Source of the DNA: an uncultured Poribacteria bacterium
GTDB lineage: Bacteria > Poribacteria > WGA-4E > WGA-3G
Direction of reading: 5' to 3'
NCBI GenBank assembly: GCA_951828385.1
Contig: OX639973.1
Location: 2,533,200-2,597,199 of the forward strand
Length of the DNA: 64,000 nt
The position numbers and the translations under genes were made by a program. Below are positions 25,456 to 34,399 of this stretch, one piece after another; position 1 is the stretch's first letter, and each line of letters begins with the position of its first letter. A model generated the notes under the pieces. The model did not search any database, had not been told where the DNA came from, and saw only the letters and a list, made by a program, of their open reading frames with translations.

Positions 25456-27717
25456 TTATACTGGAACCATCATCCCGTCTTGGAATCTCCGATCAGGCCC
25501 TCGCTTTGCCTCCTCAAGAATGTGTGTCGCCAATGCAATACCGCCTCTTTTATCTATTTTGTCCTCTGCATTGCTGGTGTTGTAATTTTTTGCAGGCTCA
25601 ATGCAATTCTGACATCCGGAACGGCATTCACAATTTTCGGCGATTTCAATTCCTTTCTTTAGTACATCTTGCCAAACGCTGAAAAGTTTTTTAGCAACAC
25701 CAATACCGCCAGAGTAATTTTCATAATAGAAAGTAGTAGGAGCATCACCAATCTTTGAATAAGTACTTGTGTCAAACCGGTCAGCAGGAATGACGAACAT
25801 TGCCCCAACACGAATGATGTGCTCCAGGGCACCAATCCCATCAGTAGTACGTTCGCCCGGGGGAACATTTATCCAAAAGGCATGTAGATTATTCTGATAG
25901 TATGCATCATTAGTTTGGTGCAGTTCCCTTGGTTCACCTGTGCGCTCATCTACTATTCTGTAGCCGGTAAAATTCATCGTGAGATTCAGAACACCATAGT
26001 ATACTTCAATTCCACCATAGGCGACTCCATCGAAAATGTCTGTTGGTGTCAGCACTGTGAAAAAACTCGGATCTGTTCTAAGACTGTGCTCAGTATCAGT
26101 CAAGACGACGGCATCTGCCTCATGGGCATGTACAGAGTACTTTCGACCAAAGAAAGTGAAAATGGCTCCGATGTAAGCTTCCCGAAACCGCCGCATCTCC
26201 GAAATTTGTCCCAATTTCTCGCTCCCTCGCTTCAACTCAAAAGACTGGCCAATACCCCCACGAATGTTCAAGTTCTGATGCGGTCTGAAGCCCTTTGGAA
26301 CCTTTCCGGCATTCGTTTGAGATATATCATAAAATGCGCTACCGAGAATATGCTCCTCATAAGAAGACAATGCCCCATCCGTTTCATAGGCAAGAGACGG
26401 AAGGTGTCTCCGAATGAGTTCCTCGTTAGAGGGATCAATAACTAATTCATCCAGCGGTTTGTTTAAGAACACTTCCAAGTTCCCTACGAAAAAGCGATCT
26501 ATTGGATCGTTCATGGCATAAAACAGCACAAAAGCCTCTTTGTTCCAACCGCGTCCTGCACGTCCAATCTGTTGCCAAGCGGACATAATATTGGAAGGAA
26601 ATCCTGCAAGTATGACCCCATCCAACCCACCAATGTCCAATCCCAATTCTAAGGCATTGGTTGTGAATACAATACGAATTTCGCCATCTTTAATCTTTTG
26701 TTGTATTTCCCGCCGATCATCACTTTTCATATCAGCGTGGAACGGTGATATCTCATCTGGGTTGAGTCCTTGTTCTTCTGCCTTACGTTTACAATTGATA
26801 AGGGCATCTTCAAGGAATCGTTTTGTTGGGCAAAACACAAGAGCTTGCAACCGATTGGCAAGAATGCTTAGTGCAGCTTGCTCAATCCGTAGCCTAAAAA
26901 TTTCTCTGTATCTAAAATCAGGAATAGCAGGATTGACGAAAATGAAATGACGTTTTGGCCGGAACATATTTCTTGCTGATATTACCTCAACGTCCCGCCC
27001 TGTAAGATTTTTAGCGTGCTCCGCAGGATTAGCGCAAGTTGCCGTTGATAAGAATACACGCGGATTTGCCCCGATACGGTTCAAATAGAGAAAAAATCGG
27101 CGTAGCAAAAGTGCCATGTTAGAACCGAAAAAACCGCGATATTCATGCATTTCATCAATAATGACATACTGCAAATTACGCAAAAATCCTTCCCATTGTT
27201 CCTTATAAGCAAGGAATGACATGTTCAAGTATTCAGGATTGGTCAATAGAATTGGTATTGGATGATTCCGGAGTAGATCTCTATGTACTTTATCGGTGTC
27301 CCCATCATAAGGAAATGATTCAATCTGAAGCGGTTCACAAAGTTGTTCAATCTGTTCTCTTTGGTCGAAGGCTAAGGCTTTCATTGGATAGATCATGAGT
27401 GCATGAGAGCCGGGATTGCGCACCAAAGCGTCGAGCATCGGTGCCGCGAATGCCAAAGTCTTACCACTGGCGGTGGGAGATTCCAAAACTATATCTGCAC
27501 CATTTAGCGATTTACTGATTGCTTCTGCTTGATGTTCGTAGGGAGTAGTGATTCCCGCGCTGATAAGGGCATTGCTTATAGATGGGTGCAATTCAGATGG
27601 CCATTCTTGTGTATGTTGAGGTCTAATACAATCAACAATTCGGGTTTGTATCTTATCATCGTCGCGCAAGGCATCGAATTCTTTCAGTTGTTTCTTAAAC
27701 TGTGCGATGTCAATCAT
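25456..27717 (-). CDS. DEAD/DEAH-box helicase with DUF1998-type C-terminus (MrfA/YprA-like)
   Basis: A 753-residue superfamily 2 helicase. Walker A ESPTASGKT at 79-87, Walker B DEMH at 188-191, STATCANP, motif VI QIGRAGRGW. The C-terminus has the four-cysteine cluster C696, C698, C702, C705 (CECRSGCQNC) typical of MrfA and Hrq1 relatives; MrfA acts in mitomycin crosslink repair. Here the partner gene encodes a PD-(D/E)XK nuclease, not the usual MrfB exonuclease. The pair may be a repair or defence module. Confidence 0.88.
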   Translation of the reverse strand: MIDIAQFKKQLKEFDALRDDDKIQTRIVDCIRPQHTQEWPSELHPSISNALISAGITTPYEHQAEAISKSLNGADIVLESPTASGKTLAFAAPMLDALVRNPGSHALMIYPMKALAFDQREQIEQLCEPLQIESFPYDGDTDKVHRDLLRNHPIPILLTNPEYLNMSFLAYKEQWEGFLRNLQYVIIDEMHEYRGFFGSNMALLLRRFFLYLNRIGANPRVFLSTATCANPAEHAKNLTGRDVEVISARNMFRPKRHFIFVNPAIPDFRYREIFRLRIEQAALSILANRLQALVFCPTKRFLEDALINCKRKAEEQGLNPDEISPFHADMKSDDRREIQQKIKDGEIRIVFTTNALELGLDIGGLDGVILAGFPSNIMSAWQQIGRAGRGWNKEAFVLFYAMNDPIDRFFVGNLEVFLNKPLDELVIDPSNEELIRRHLPSLAYETDGALSSYEEHILGSAFYDISQTNAGKVPKGFRPHQNLNIRGGIGQSFELKRGSEKLGQISEMRRFREAYIGAIFTFFGRKYSVHAHEADAVVLTDTEHSLRTDPSFFTVLTPTDIFDGVAYGGIEVYYGVLNLTMNFTGYRIVDERTGEPRELHQTNDAYYQNNLHAFWINVPPGERTTDGIGALEHIIRVGAMFVIPADRFDTSTYSKIGDAPTTFYYENYSGGIGVAKKLFSVWQDVLKKGIEIAENCECRSGCQNCIEPAKNYNTSNAEDKIDKRGGIALATHILEEAKRGPDRRFQDGMMVPV

Positions 27718-27805
27718 TTAATTCCTTCTTTCAGCATAGTCAAGATGCCCCATAAGTGTCAATTTTAGAAAAGAGTTATAGGAAACCGAATATCCCAAGC
27801 CGGTA

Positions 27806-27827
27806 GATGCGGTTCCCTAACCGCATC
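27806..27827. repeat. Intergenic palindrome of the GTAGG family
   Basis: GATGCGGTT (27806-27814), loop CCCT, AACCGCATC (27819-27827): a perfect 9-base stem. The sequence just before it is GTA. Related to the copies at 20172 and, more distantly, at 29035, 10314 and 35338. Confidence 0.7.
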
Positions 27828-27944
27828 GGATTCTCCGCGAAAACCTTCAGCTGCAGCGTTTGCTAAATAGTGCTGTTAAACAAGAAACCGACGACCCGGT
27901 TGGGATAAGTCCGGTTCTGTTCTGTAGCGGAATTGGAGAATTAG

Positions 27945-27966
27945 GGCGGTTTATCCGCCTTTTTTT
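27945..27966 (+). terminator. Rho-independent terminator pointing right, with no obvious gene
   Basis: GGCGG (27945-27949), loop TTTAT, CCGCC (27955-27959), followed by seven T (27960-27966). On the plus strand this is a good intrinsic terminator. No plus-strand gene precedes it in this 247-base gap; the gene to the left runs away and the one to the right converges on it. It may end an unannotated small transcript. On the minus strand the T-run is missing. Confidence 0.6.
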
Positions 27967-29014
27967 AGTTTTGCTTGAATGCATAAAACGTATATGGGTT
28001 TAGATTTAACCATGTGTCTACATCTGTGGCTGGAACGGTCTGTGCAAGCATGTAGAGAATGTTCCCGTAATATATACCGTGTCTAAATCTCCACTGATCG
28101 TCTCTGCCATGAACTAAAATATCAGGGTTGAAATGTCCTACAAACACACCGTCCTTTGTCAAGATTTTGTATGGTTTGGAGTAGTCTGTCGGTCCGATAC
28201 TTTTGCCCTCTTTGTGGACAAAATCAAGAAAATAGTCGTGTGTCTCTGTAGAGAAAAGCAGATAATCGTCATAAGGCTTGTTAGGATCAAAGTCATCTAC
28301 TTCGCTACACCATTTTGTAGTAGTCCAACTTTGCCCTTCTTCGTCTGTCCATTCCACCCAACAGTCTAATTTATCAGTCCTACCAAAAGAGATTTGCCCT
28401 GTGCCTATGTTCCAATAGGTAGTAGTAGACTCTGCAAAACCCATTCTTGTAATCCAAGTGTTTTTGTAGCCCGGCCACCAGCCTATTTCTATGGTCAATA
28501 TATCGCCTTCTATACTCATATATCTCACAAAGTCTGCTACTGACTGGTCGGGGTGAGTTTTACGCAAAAACTCACCTTCTAAACTAACATTGCCAAAGTG
28601 CGGTGCAAAAGGACTTGCCCTACCGCCTAAAATAACCTCTCTTGCCATAGTCTTATCTTCAAGCATATTGCCGCTCATATCAAACACATATACGTGAGTA
28701 GCAGAGCTATCGGGTATGTAGATATGCCCTTCGTGGAACACTGCTTTCCATTGTGCTAATATAAAAGACTCATCTGGAGCGTGAGGGTGTGCTTCGTCTA
28801 ACCCTATTTGTCCTTGTGAACCGTCTTTTAGCCATTCGGGAAAGTTTAGGGTGATATTCTTCTCTCGATAATAACTCCAGTTTGGTATATCGGAGTTTGT
28901 TTGTTCGGTTATTACATCGTCAACAACATCTAAAACGCTACCTGTTTCACCGCACCCAAGAAAAAGTAGACAGGGCACGATAAAAATAAAGTATAGACTT
29001 GCAAAGACTTTCAT
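27965..29014 (-). CDS. Hypothetical lipoprotein
   Basis: A 349-residue protein with a signal and lipobox LLFLGC at about residues 16-21, so it should be a membrane-anchored lipoprotein. The body contains repeated short beta segments and phrases such as HVYVFDMSGNMLEDKTMARE and DGVFVGHFNPDILV that may indicate a beta-propeller-like fold. No family recognised. Stand-alone; the stop codon overlaps the terminator's T-run. Confidence 0.7.
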   Translation of the reverse strand: MKVFASLYFIFIVPCLLFLGCGETGSVLDVVDDVITEQTNSDIPNWSYYREKNITLNFPEWLKDGSQGQIGLDEAHPHAPDESFILAQWKAVFHEGHIYIPDSSATHVYVFDMSGNMLEDKTMAREVILGGRASPFAPHFGNVSLEGEFLRKTHPDQSVADFVRYMSIEGDILTIEIGWWPGYKNTWITRMGFAESTTTYWNIGTGQISFGRTDKLDCWVEWTDEEGQSWTTTKWCSEVDDFDPNKPYDDYLLFSTETHDYFLDFVHKEGKSIGPTDYSKPYKILTKDGVFVGHFNPDILVHGRDDQWRFRHGIYYGNILYMLAQTVPATDVDTWLNLNPYTFYAFKQN

Positions 29015-29165
29015 TGTAGAATAATTTTACCTTTGTAGGAAACCGAACCTACCGGGCCTGGATGACCGCTAAATTGACACCTATGCAGCATAGTCAAGAT
29101 GTACCTGTCACCCCTTACAGACTCCGTTCTGGTGGGGTCGATCTTTTATACACCTATTGTCCCGG

Positions 29166-29292
29166 TAGTGCTTTGTTCATTTTCAGAATGAAGGCAAATC
29201 CAGTTCGTAGTAGGGTAATTCATTGCCCGTTCTTCTCTGCTGACGTGCGATGAATCGCACTACTACAAACCTACCCTAAGACTAATGCACTA
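29166..29292. mobile_element. Palindromic MITE-like element (copy 2)
   Basis: Close copy of 24189-24326. The left end TAGTGCTTTGT starts at 29166 and the right end GCACTA finishes at 29292, where it supplies the stop codon of the adjacent PhyH gene. In the first inner hairpin (GGGTAAT/ATTGCCC) one C became T, which keeps pairing as T-G. The GTGCGAT/ATCGCAC hairpin is unchanged. Confidence 0.7.
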
Positions 29293-30036
29293 AATCACCG
29301 GTTTGCGGTGTGCAACGTACGGTGGCTCCAGCATCAACTTCTGGTCCTCATCTGACATCAGGTTGCGGAGTTCGTCATCGTATCTACCTTGTCCCCATGA
29401 GGCGTGCCCTGGTGAATACTTGAACAGAATTGAGCGGCGTTGGTGTGTCGCCGTCCACGGGAGCGTGCCGTGTGTCAACGCCTCCGTAAAGATAACTACG
29501 TCGCCCGCCTTCTGATGCACGGGTGCCATACAAGTTTTGTTGTCTACCACGGGTCGGAATTGTGGTGGGCAGGGATAGTTGCTCTTATGGCTGCCGGGGA
29601 TGCAACAGAAACCGCCGTGCTCGGGCAGCATATCGGTTAACGCCCACGAGGCAACGGTTAACCCGTTATACATCCGATCATTTCGGAAGACGTAGTACTG
29701 TGATGGATCGTAAGGCGTGCCGCCGCCGTGGAGTGTTCCGCCAGGGTTGCCTTCTATCATTAAGATGCCGTAGACGTGATCAAGTCGGAATTTAGGACCG
29801 ACGATCTCCGCTAAGCACGGCATAATACGCGGATGGTTGAGGAGTTTACGAAACGCGTCGTTCTCCCAACTCAAGAATCCACCGAACCGTTGTGAATGGA
29901 TGTTATCATCCACAGGATCGGCGTAGTCTTGTGCATCAATTAACGCGTTCAGTTCCGCGAGTGCTTCATCCCCTAAAACACCTTCAATATTCACATATCC
30001 CCATAGATCAAACAGGTATTTCTCTTCAGCGTTCAT
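29290..30036 (-). CDS. Phytanoyl-CoA dioxygenase family protein
   Basis: A 248-residue PhyH-like oxygenase. ATG 30036 is preferred over a TTG one codon earlier because GGAGG lies 7 bases upstream. Conserved phrases: NPGGTLHGGGTPYD, GLTVASWALTDML, HGGFCCIPGSHKSN, GDVVIFTEALTHG (distal His189). The usual HxD is not present at His103: the sequence is HGG, so metal binding may differ from other PhyH proteins. The stop codon lies within a MITE end. Confidence 0.85.
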   Translation of the reverse strand: MNAEEKYLFDLWGYVNIEGVLGDEALAELNALIDAQDYADPVDDNIHSQRFGGFLSWENDAFRKLLNHPRIMPCLAEIVGPKFRLDHVYGILMIEGNPGGTLHGGGTPYDPSQYYVFRNDRMYNGLTVASWALTDMLPEHGGFCCIPGSHKSNYPCPPQFRPVVDNKTCMAPVHQKAGDVVIFTEALTHGTLPWTATHQRRSILFKYSPGHASWGQGRYDDELRNLMSDEDQKLMLEPPYVAHRKPVI

Positions 30037-30068
30037 CAAGCCACCTCCGTTTTGGAGAAAGGTACCTT

Positions 30069-30392
30069 CTACTGATGTGCCGAGCGTGAAGTGGGTTCAA
30101 GCCGTGTGACAACGATTTGTTCTCTGTCAATCAGTTCACCGACGCGTGGTGACATCTCGTTTTTCCACCGATCATCTTCATAGACCGCTGCGTAGAGCTG
30201 CTCTCGCTGTTCTTCGCTCTCAAACCGTCGGATCCAGACGTAGAGATCGTCCTCTTCTTCGCCAATGAAACTGCCAATCACAACCATTCCTTTAGAGATC
30301 TGGAACGGGAGGACCGTTTCTTCCATGTATTTTACCCAATTCTCGCGTTGACCGGGTTTCGTTCTGTACTGCCGTAATTCAAAAAAAGCCAT
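30069..30392 (-). CDS. NIPSNAP family protein
   Basis: A 107-residue dimeric alpha+beta barrel protein of the NIPSNAP family: MAFFELRQYRTKPGQRENWV, then GSFIGEEEDDLYVWIRRFES, then ending PTSRSAHQ. These small proteins are common near catabolic genes; the biochemical function is not settled. Good ribosome site AAAGGAGA. The PhyH gene follows 32 bases later, so they are likely one transcript. Confidence 0.88.
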   Translation of the reverse strand: MAFFELRQYRTKPGQRENWVKYMEETVLPFQISKGMVVIGSFIGEEEDDLYVWIRRFESEEQREQLYAAVYEDDRWKNEMSPRVGELIDREQIVVTRLEPTSRSAHQ

Positions 30393-30499
30393 AAAAAATC
30401 TCCTTTTTAGGGGGTGTCGATTATCAGCTCGTACGGGTGTTTTTGCCGGGGTGTTTCTTCGAGGTTACCCAACCCCTACGACTGACAACCAATAACTAT

Positions 30500-33400
30500 T
30501 TATAATCGATTATAGCCGTAGCCTTCACCTGTGATTTCAAAGAGTGCTGCGGCTGCCAAGAAATGGATGTCTGCGTCCTGATCTTCGAGGAGCATTTCGA
30601 GGAGTGCGACTGCGTTTGCGTTTTTCGCGTCGCCGAGTGCTCTGATGACATCGAGGCGGAATCCGCGTGTAATTTGGGCTTCATGCAGTTCGGTTAGTTT
30701 TGCGACCAACGCCGTTACCGCTTTGTCGGATCCGATGTCCCCCAATGCCCGAGAGGCATCGCGCCGGATCTCCACGTGATTATCGTCGTTGTTCATGACT
30801 TCGATGAGTGCGTCAGTCGTTGAAGGATCCGCCAATTCCCTGAGGCCTTGTGTCGCGGCACGACGAACATCCTTGTTGTCTTCAGTCTCACCTTTCATCA
30901 TCTGCACGAGGTCTGGTATGAGTTCCGACAGTCCGGCTTCACCCGCTGCGAGAGCAGTCGCTTTTCGGATGTCTACGTCCGGATCGGTGAGTCGCTGTTT
31001 GAGATCGGAGATATCCAGGGCTGCACCTGTGGTGCTACAACGCCCTAATGCGACCATCGCGGCATTTCTCACAGGATTGTTTTCCCATTCATCGGCGGCG
31101 CGTTCCGCCATTTTCGATGCGACGAACGCCGGTAAATTCAGTTTTTTAGCCGCAACGACGTAAATCTCCCAGCTCCAGTTGCGTTTCCAGTCATTGAGTC
31201 CAAGGTTTTTCCTGTTCCCCGCGTCCTCCAATGCGACGATGTATTCTGTATCGTCAATGAGCCGTCTTCCAATGGCTTCAGCGGCACGCGCGCCACCGAT
31301 GTTGCCAAGTGCGCGTGCGGCTTTTGTGCGGGCAGACGCATTCGCTAAGACGGCTGTGCCAGCGTTCAACGGTATCCGCTTATCCTCAAGGATAGCTATC
31401 AATCTCGGGACTGCTGTTGTACTTTCGAGTTTTCCGAGAGCAATCATGGCGTTGTTAGCGATGTTTCCCACGCGAATGTCGAGTGCACGAATCAGTACAT
31501 CTTCAGCCGTTTTGTCGCCAATATTACCGAGGGCGGCTACTGCAACGGCACGGACATTGTCCGGCTCCAGCGGATTTTCAACGATTTCGCTAAGTTTCGC
31601 AACTGCTTTTGAGTCCTTGAGGGCACCCAAAGCGGCGGCGGCTTGCAATCGGATTTCGGCGTTTTCATCGGAGAGTGCTGTCAGAAGTGGTGCAGTAGCG
31701 CGTTCATCTTTGAGGGCACCGAGTGAGACGATTGCAGAGGCTCGGATAGATTTCATCTCATCGGTGTTTTCAAGTACAGCGATGAGGGGTTCAACGAGGC
31801 GGCGTTCTTTGAAGCCACCGAGCGAATTTGCCGCCCGTTTCCGGACAACATAACTCGGATGTTTGAGTTCCTCAAGCATCGCATCGGCAGCAAGTTTTTT
31901 TGCAGTCGCCCCAAGAATGTGGACGAATGCCCAGCGCGTCCATTCATCATCAGCGGATTTAAGAGCATCAAGAACAAATCCTGCTGTTGCGTCGTTCCCA
32001 TCTTTGATTAATGCCCCGATGACCTCGTTTTGCACGGAGAGAACTTCGTATCCGTCATCAAAACTTCCCAAGCCTTTCTTCAAAATATCGACAAGCCCCT
32101 TATCCGATGCCTGAATTTCTCGGAGTGCTACTGCGGCTTGGAATCGAGTGGTTTCGTATTTATCGCTACGGAGTACATCCAATAGGGGATCAATGACGCT
32201 CTGCCCTTTTATTTTACCGAGAGCAATAGCAGCTTCTTGTCGGACAACGCCTTGTTTATCTTTTTTCAATGCCGTGATGAGCGCTGTCGTTGCGGCATCA
32301 CCCTTGACTTCACCGAGTGCCCACGCTGCGCTTTGGCGCACTGTTGCGCGACCATCATCCTCAAGGGCACGCGCGAGGGGTTCTACGACAGTGTCCCCTT
32401 TGATGATACCGAGTGTGTGAGCGACTTCACTCCGCACGAGACTGGGTATTGGTTTGAGTTCGCCCCATGTGCGGTAGTTTGCGCGCGGGTAATCGACTGT
32501 CCACTCAATCTGAAAGGATTCAACCTGTGCTCGGAGTGCGTCAAGTGTTTTATACTCGCGTTTCATGTGCCGTTGGAAGTCCGAAATTTCGTCGAATTGT
32601 GTAGACAGGATCCAAACCAACACTGGCGTAGTTTCGGGTGCTTTGATACGACCAAGTACCTTAACGGCGTTAGCACGTATGACAGGGCTGGTTTCATCAC
32701 TGAACATAAGAAGGAGCATCGGCTGTGTGGCTTCTTCAGGTTTGAGTTGCCAGAGCGCAGCGATAGCCGCGAGACGCAGGGTCTCCCGCATCTGTTTATC
32801 CATCGCGATGACGATCAATTTTTCAACAGCGTCTTCTGTCGTTACCCCGATTTTTCCGAGTGCCTCCGCAGCATTAGTGGCAGTCGTATCGTCGTAGGAG
32901 AGTGCCGCCGTCAGTGCGGGAACCGCGCGACGCGCCCGCATATTGCCAAGTCCAACCGCTGCTAATGCTTTAACCTCTTTATGCGGGTCACTATTTAACG
33001 CCGCAATCAGCGGTGCGATTGCCCGCCGGTCACCGATTGCGCCGAGCGCGTTTGCGACCTCTATTCGAATCTCATTTGTGCTGTCTTTGAGTGCGTCAAG
33101 CATAGGTGGGACAGCAACACCGCGCATTTCAATGAGTGCTGCTAAGGCATTACTTTGTAATTCTTCGTTTGCTAATTCTTTTATTAGGGGTTGCACGGCG
33201 GCTTCCGCTTTGAGGAGTCCGAGCGTTTGGATTGCGGCGGCTTGTGTGCCGATTCGGTATTTTTTCATCCACAGATCATCAATGTAAGCACTCGCAATGT
33301 ATTGATAGTCTGCAGTAAAACCGGTGTCCTCGTCGGGAATCAGATTTCGCGCTTTCGTTGCCAAAACTTCAAGGAGAGGTGCGGTTGCGGAGTTTCCTAT

Positions 33401-34348
33401 ACGGTTGAGTGCATCTATGGCTGTACCTTTGACGTAACTGTTCGGGTCAGCAAGCAGCCGGACAAGGTCAGGGACGGCAGTTTCGTCTTGGATGCTGCCG
33501 AGGAGTTTTGCGGCGTGCATCCTGACTTGCGCGCTATTATTTTTAAGTGCAAGTTGAAGCCCCGGCACAATATCGGTGCCTCTCGCTGCACCTGAACTTG
33601 CCAATTGTTCAAGCGCGACAATTGCTCTGTACGCGACCTCCGGTGTGTTTACCGTTTCTGTCAATGCGTTTTCAAAGGTTTGGATGAGTTCGGGGTTCTC
33701 CATCGCCCCCAGAAGGCGTACGGCTTCTTTTTGTATGGCGGGATCCTTGTGGTGCGTTGCCTGCTGTAGCAGTTCAATGACCGCATTTCCGCTTCCGAGT
33801 TTTGCCGTGAGTTGCGCAACTGCTGCACGTGCGTTCGGCTGATAGCATTTCTCCGCTCCTAAAAGTGCCTGGACAACAGCAGCATCCGGATGAGCGACGA
33901 GTTCTGTGAGCAATTCTGCCCGCTTTTCGACTGCCTCCGCGAACGACACGGCAAAGAACCCAGAAATAGCATTCTGAGTGCGGATGAGCCGTTCCTGTTG
34001 ATCAAGATCATCGGAGTCTGGGTCTTCCAGCACTGAGATCGCGAGGATGTCAGTGGCGAGTGTCTCAAGGTAAGCATTCGCTTGGACAATCGCTTGGTGC
34101 CAGCCCTCTGTCTCGGTGCGTGTCCGGTTCTGTAGGAAGGCCTTCAGGTGCTGCGCTTCCTTGTTTCCGGCATCCGTCCGCTGGACTGCCGTTTGTGCAG
34201 CGGTATAATCTCCGCGAACGATGGCGGCTCGCGCGTCAATAATATCCCGATTCTCTTTCTCACCACACCCTATCAGAAGGGCAATAACGGCAATGAATGG
34301 GAGATAGATACCGATTTTCAGTATGTTACAAATGTAGTGTTGCTGCAT
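30500..34348 (-). CDS. Large HEAT-repeat lipoprotein
   Basis: A 1282-residue protein. The N-terminus has a signal and lipobox ALLIGC, so it is predicted to be anchored in the membrane. From about residue 130 to the end it is built of about 30 HEAT / PBS-lyase-like repeats of the type AIPALIEALKD..VRxxAAxALG, for example DSKAVAKLSEIVENP and VRAVAVAALGNIGDK. It would be a long curved scaffold for protein contact. No catalytic motif. It lies 50 bases downstream of glycyl-tRNA synthetase on the same strand, but its role is independent. Confidence 0.9.
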   Translation of the reverse strand: MQQHYICNILKIGIYLPFIAVIALLIGCGEKENRDIIDARAAIVRGDYTAAQTAVQRTDAGNKEAQHLKAFLQNRTRTETEGWHQAIVQANAYLETLATDILAISVLEDPDSDDLDQQERLIRTQNAISGFFAVSFAEAVEKRAELLTELVAHPDAAVVQALLGAEKCYQPNARAAVAQLTAKLGSGNAVIELLQQATHHKDPAIQKEAVRLLGAMENPELIQTFENALTETVNTPEVAYRAIVALEQLASSGAARGTDIVPGLQLALKNNSAQVRMHAAKLLGSIQDETAVPDLVRLLADPNSYVKGTAIDALNRIGNSATAPLLEVLATKARNLIPDEDTGFTADYQYIASAYIDDLWMKKYRIGTQAAAIQTLGLLKAEAAVQPLIKELANEELQSNALAALIEMRGVAVPPMLDALKDSTNEIRIEVANALGAIGDRRAIAPLIAALNSDPHKEVKALAAVGLGNMRARRAVPALTAALSYDDTTATNAAEALGKIGVTTEDAVEKLIVIAMDKQMRETLRLAAIAALWQLKPEEATQPMLLLMFSDETSPVIRANAVKVLGRIKAPETTPVLVWILSTQFDEISDFQRHMKREYKTLDALRAQVESFQIEWTVDYPRANYRTWGELKPIPSLVRSEVAHTLGIIKGDTVVEPLARALEDDGRATVRQSAAWALGEVKGDAATTALITALKKDKQGVVRQEAAIALGKIKGQSVIDPLLDVLRSDKYETTRFQAAVALREIQASDKGLVDILKKGLGSFDDGYEVLSVQNEVIGALIKDGNDATAGFVLDALKSADDEWTRWAFVHILGATAKKLAADAMLEELKHPSYVVRKRAANSLGGFKERRLVEPLIAVLENTDEMKSIRASAIVSLGALKDERATAPLLTALSDENAEIRLQAAAALGALKDSKAVAKLSEIVENPLEPDNVRAVAVAALGNIGDKTAEDVLIRALDIRVGNIANNAMIALGKLESTTAVPRLIAILEDKRIPLNAGTAVLANASARTKAARALGNIGGARAAEAIGRRLIDDTEYIVALEDAGNRKNLGLNDWKRNWSWEIYVVAAKKLNLPAFVASKMAERAADEWENNPVRNAAMVALGRCSTTGAALDISDLKQRLTDPDVDIRKATALAAGEAGLSELIPDLVQMMKGETEDNKDVRRAATQGLRELADPSTTDALIEVMNNDDNHVEIRRDASRALGDIGSDKAVTALVAKLTELHEAQITRGFRLDVIRALGDAKNANAVALLEMLLEDQDADIHFLAAAALFEITGEGYGYNRL

Positions 34349-34399
34349 AGTTCTCTCCTGTCGTATCAGCGGGCACGCTTAAACTTTTTTTAAGTGTTT

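Noticed and set aside
32237-32965. 242-codon open frame opposite the HEAT-repeat gene
   Set aside because: Mirror image of a repetitive, biased coding sequence; no signal peptide, motif or ribosome site.
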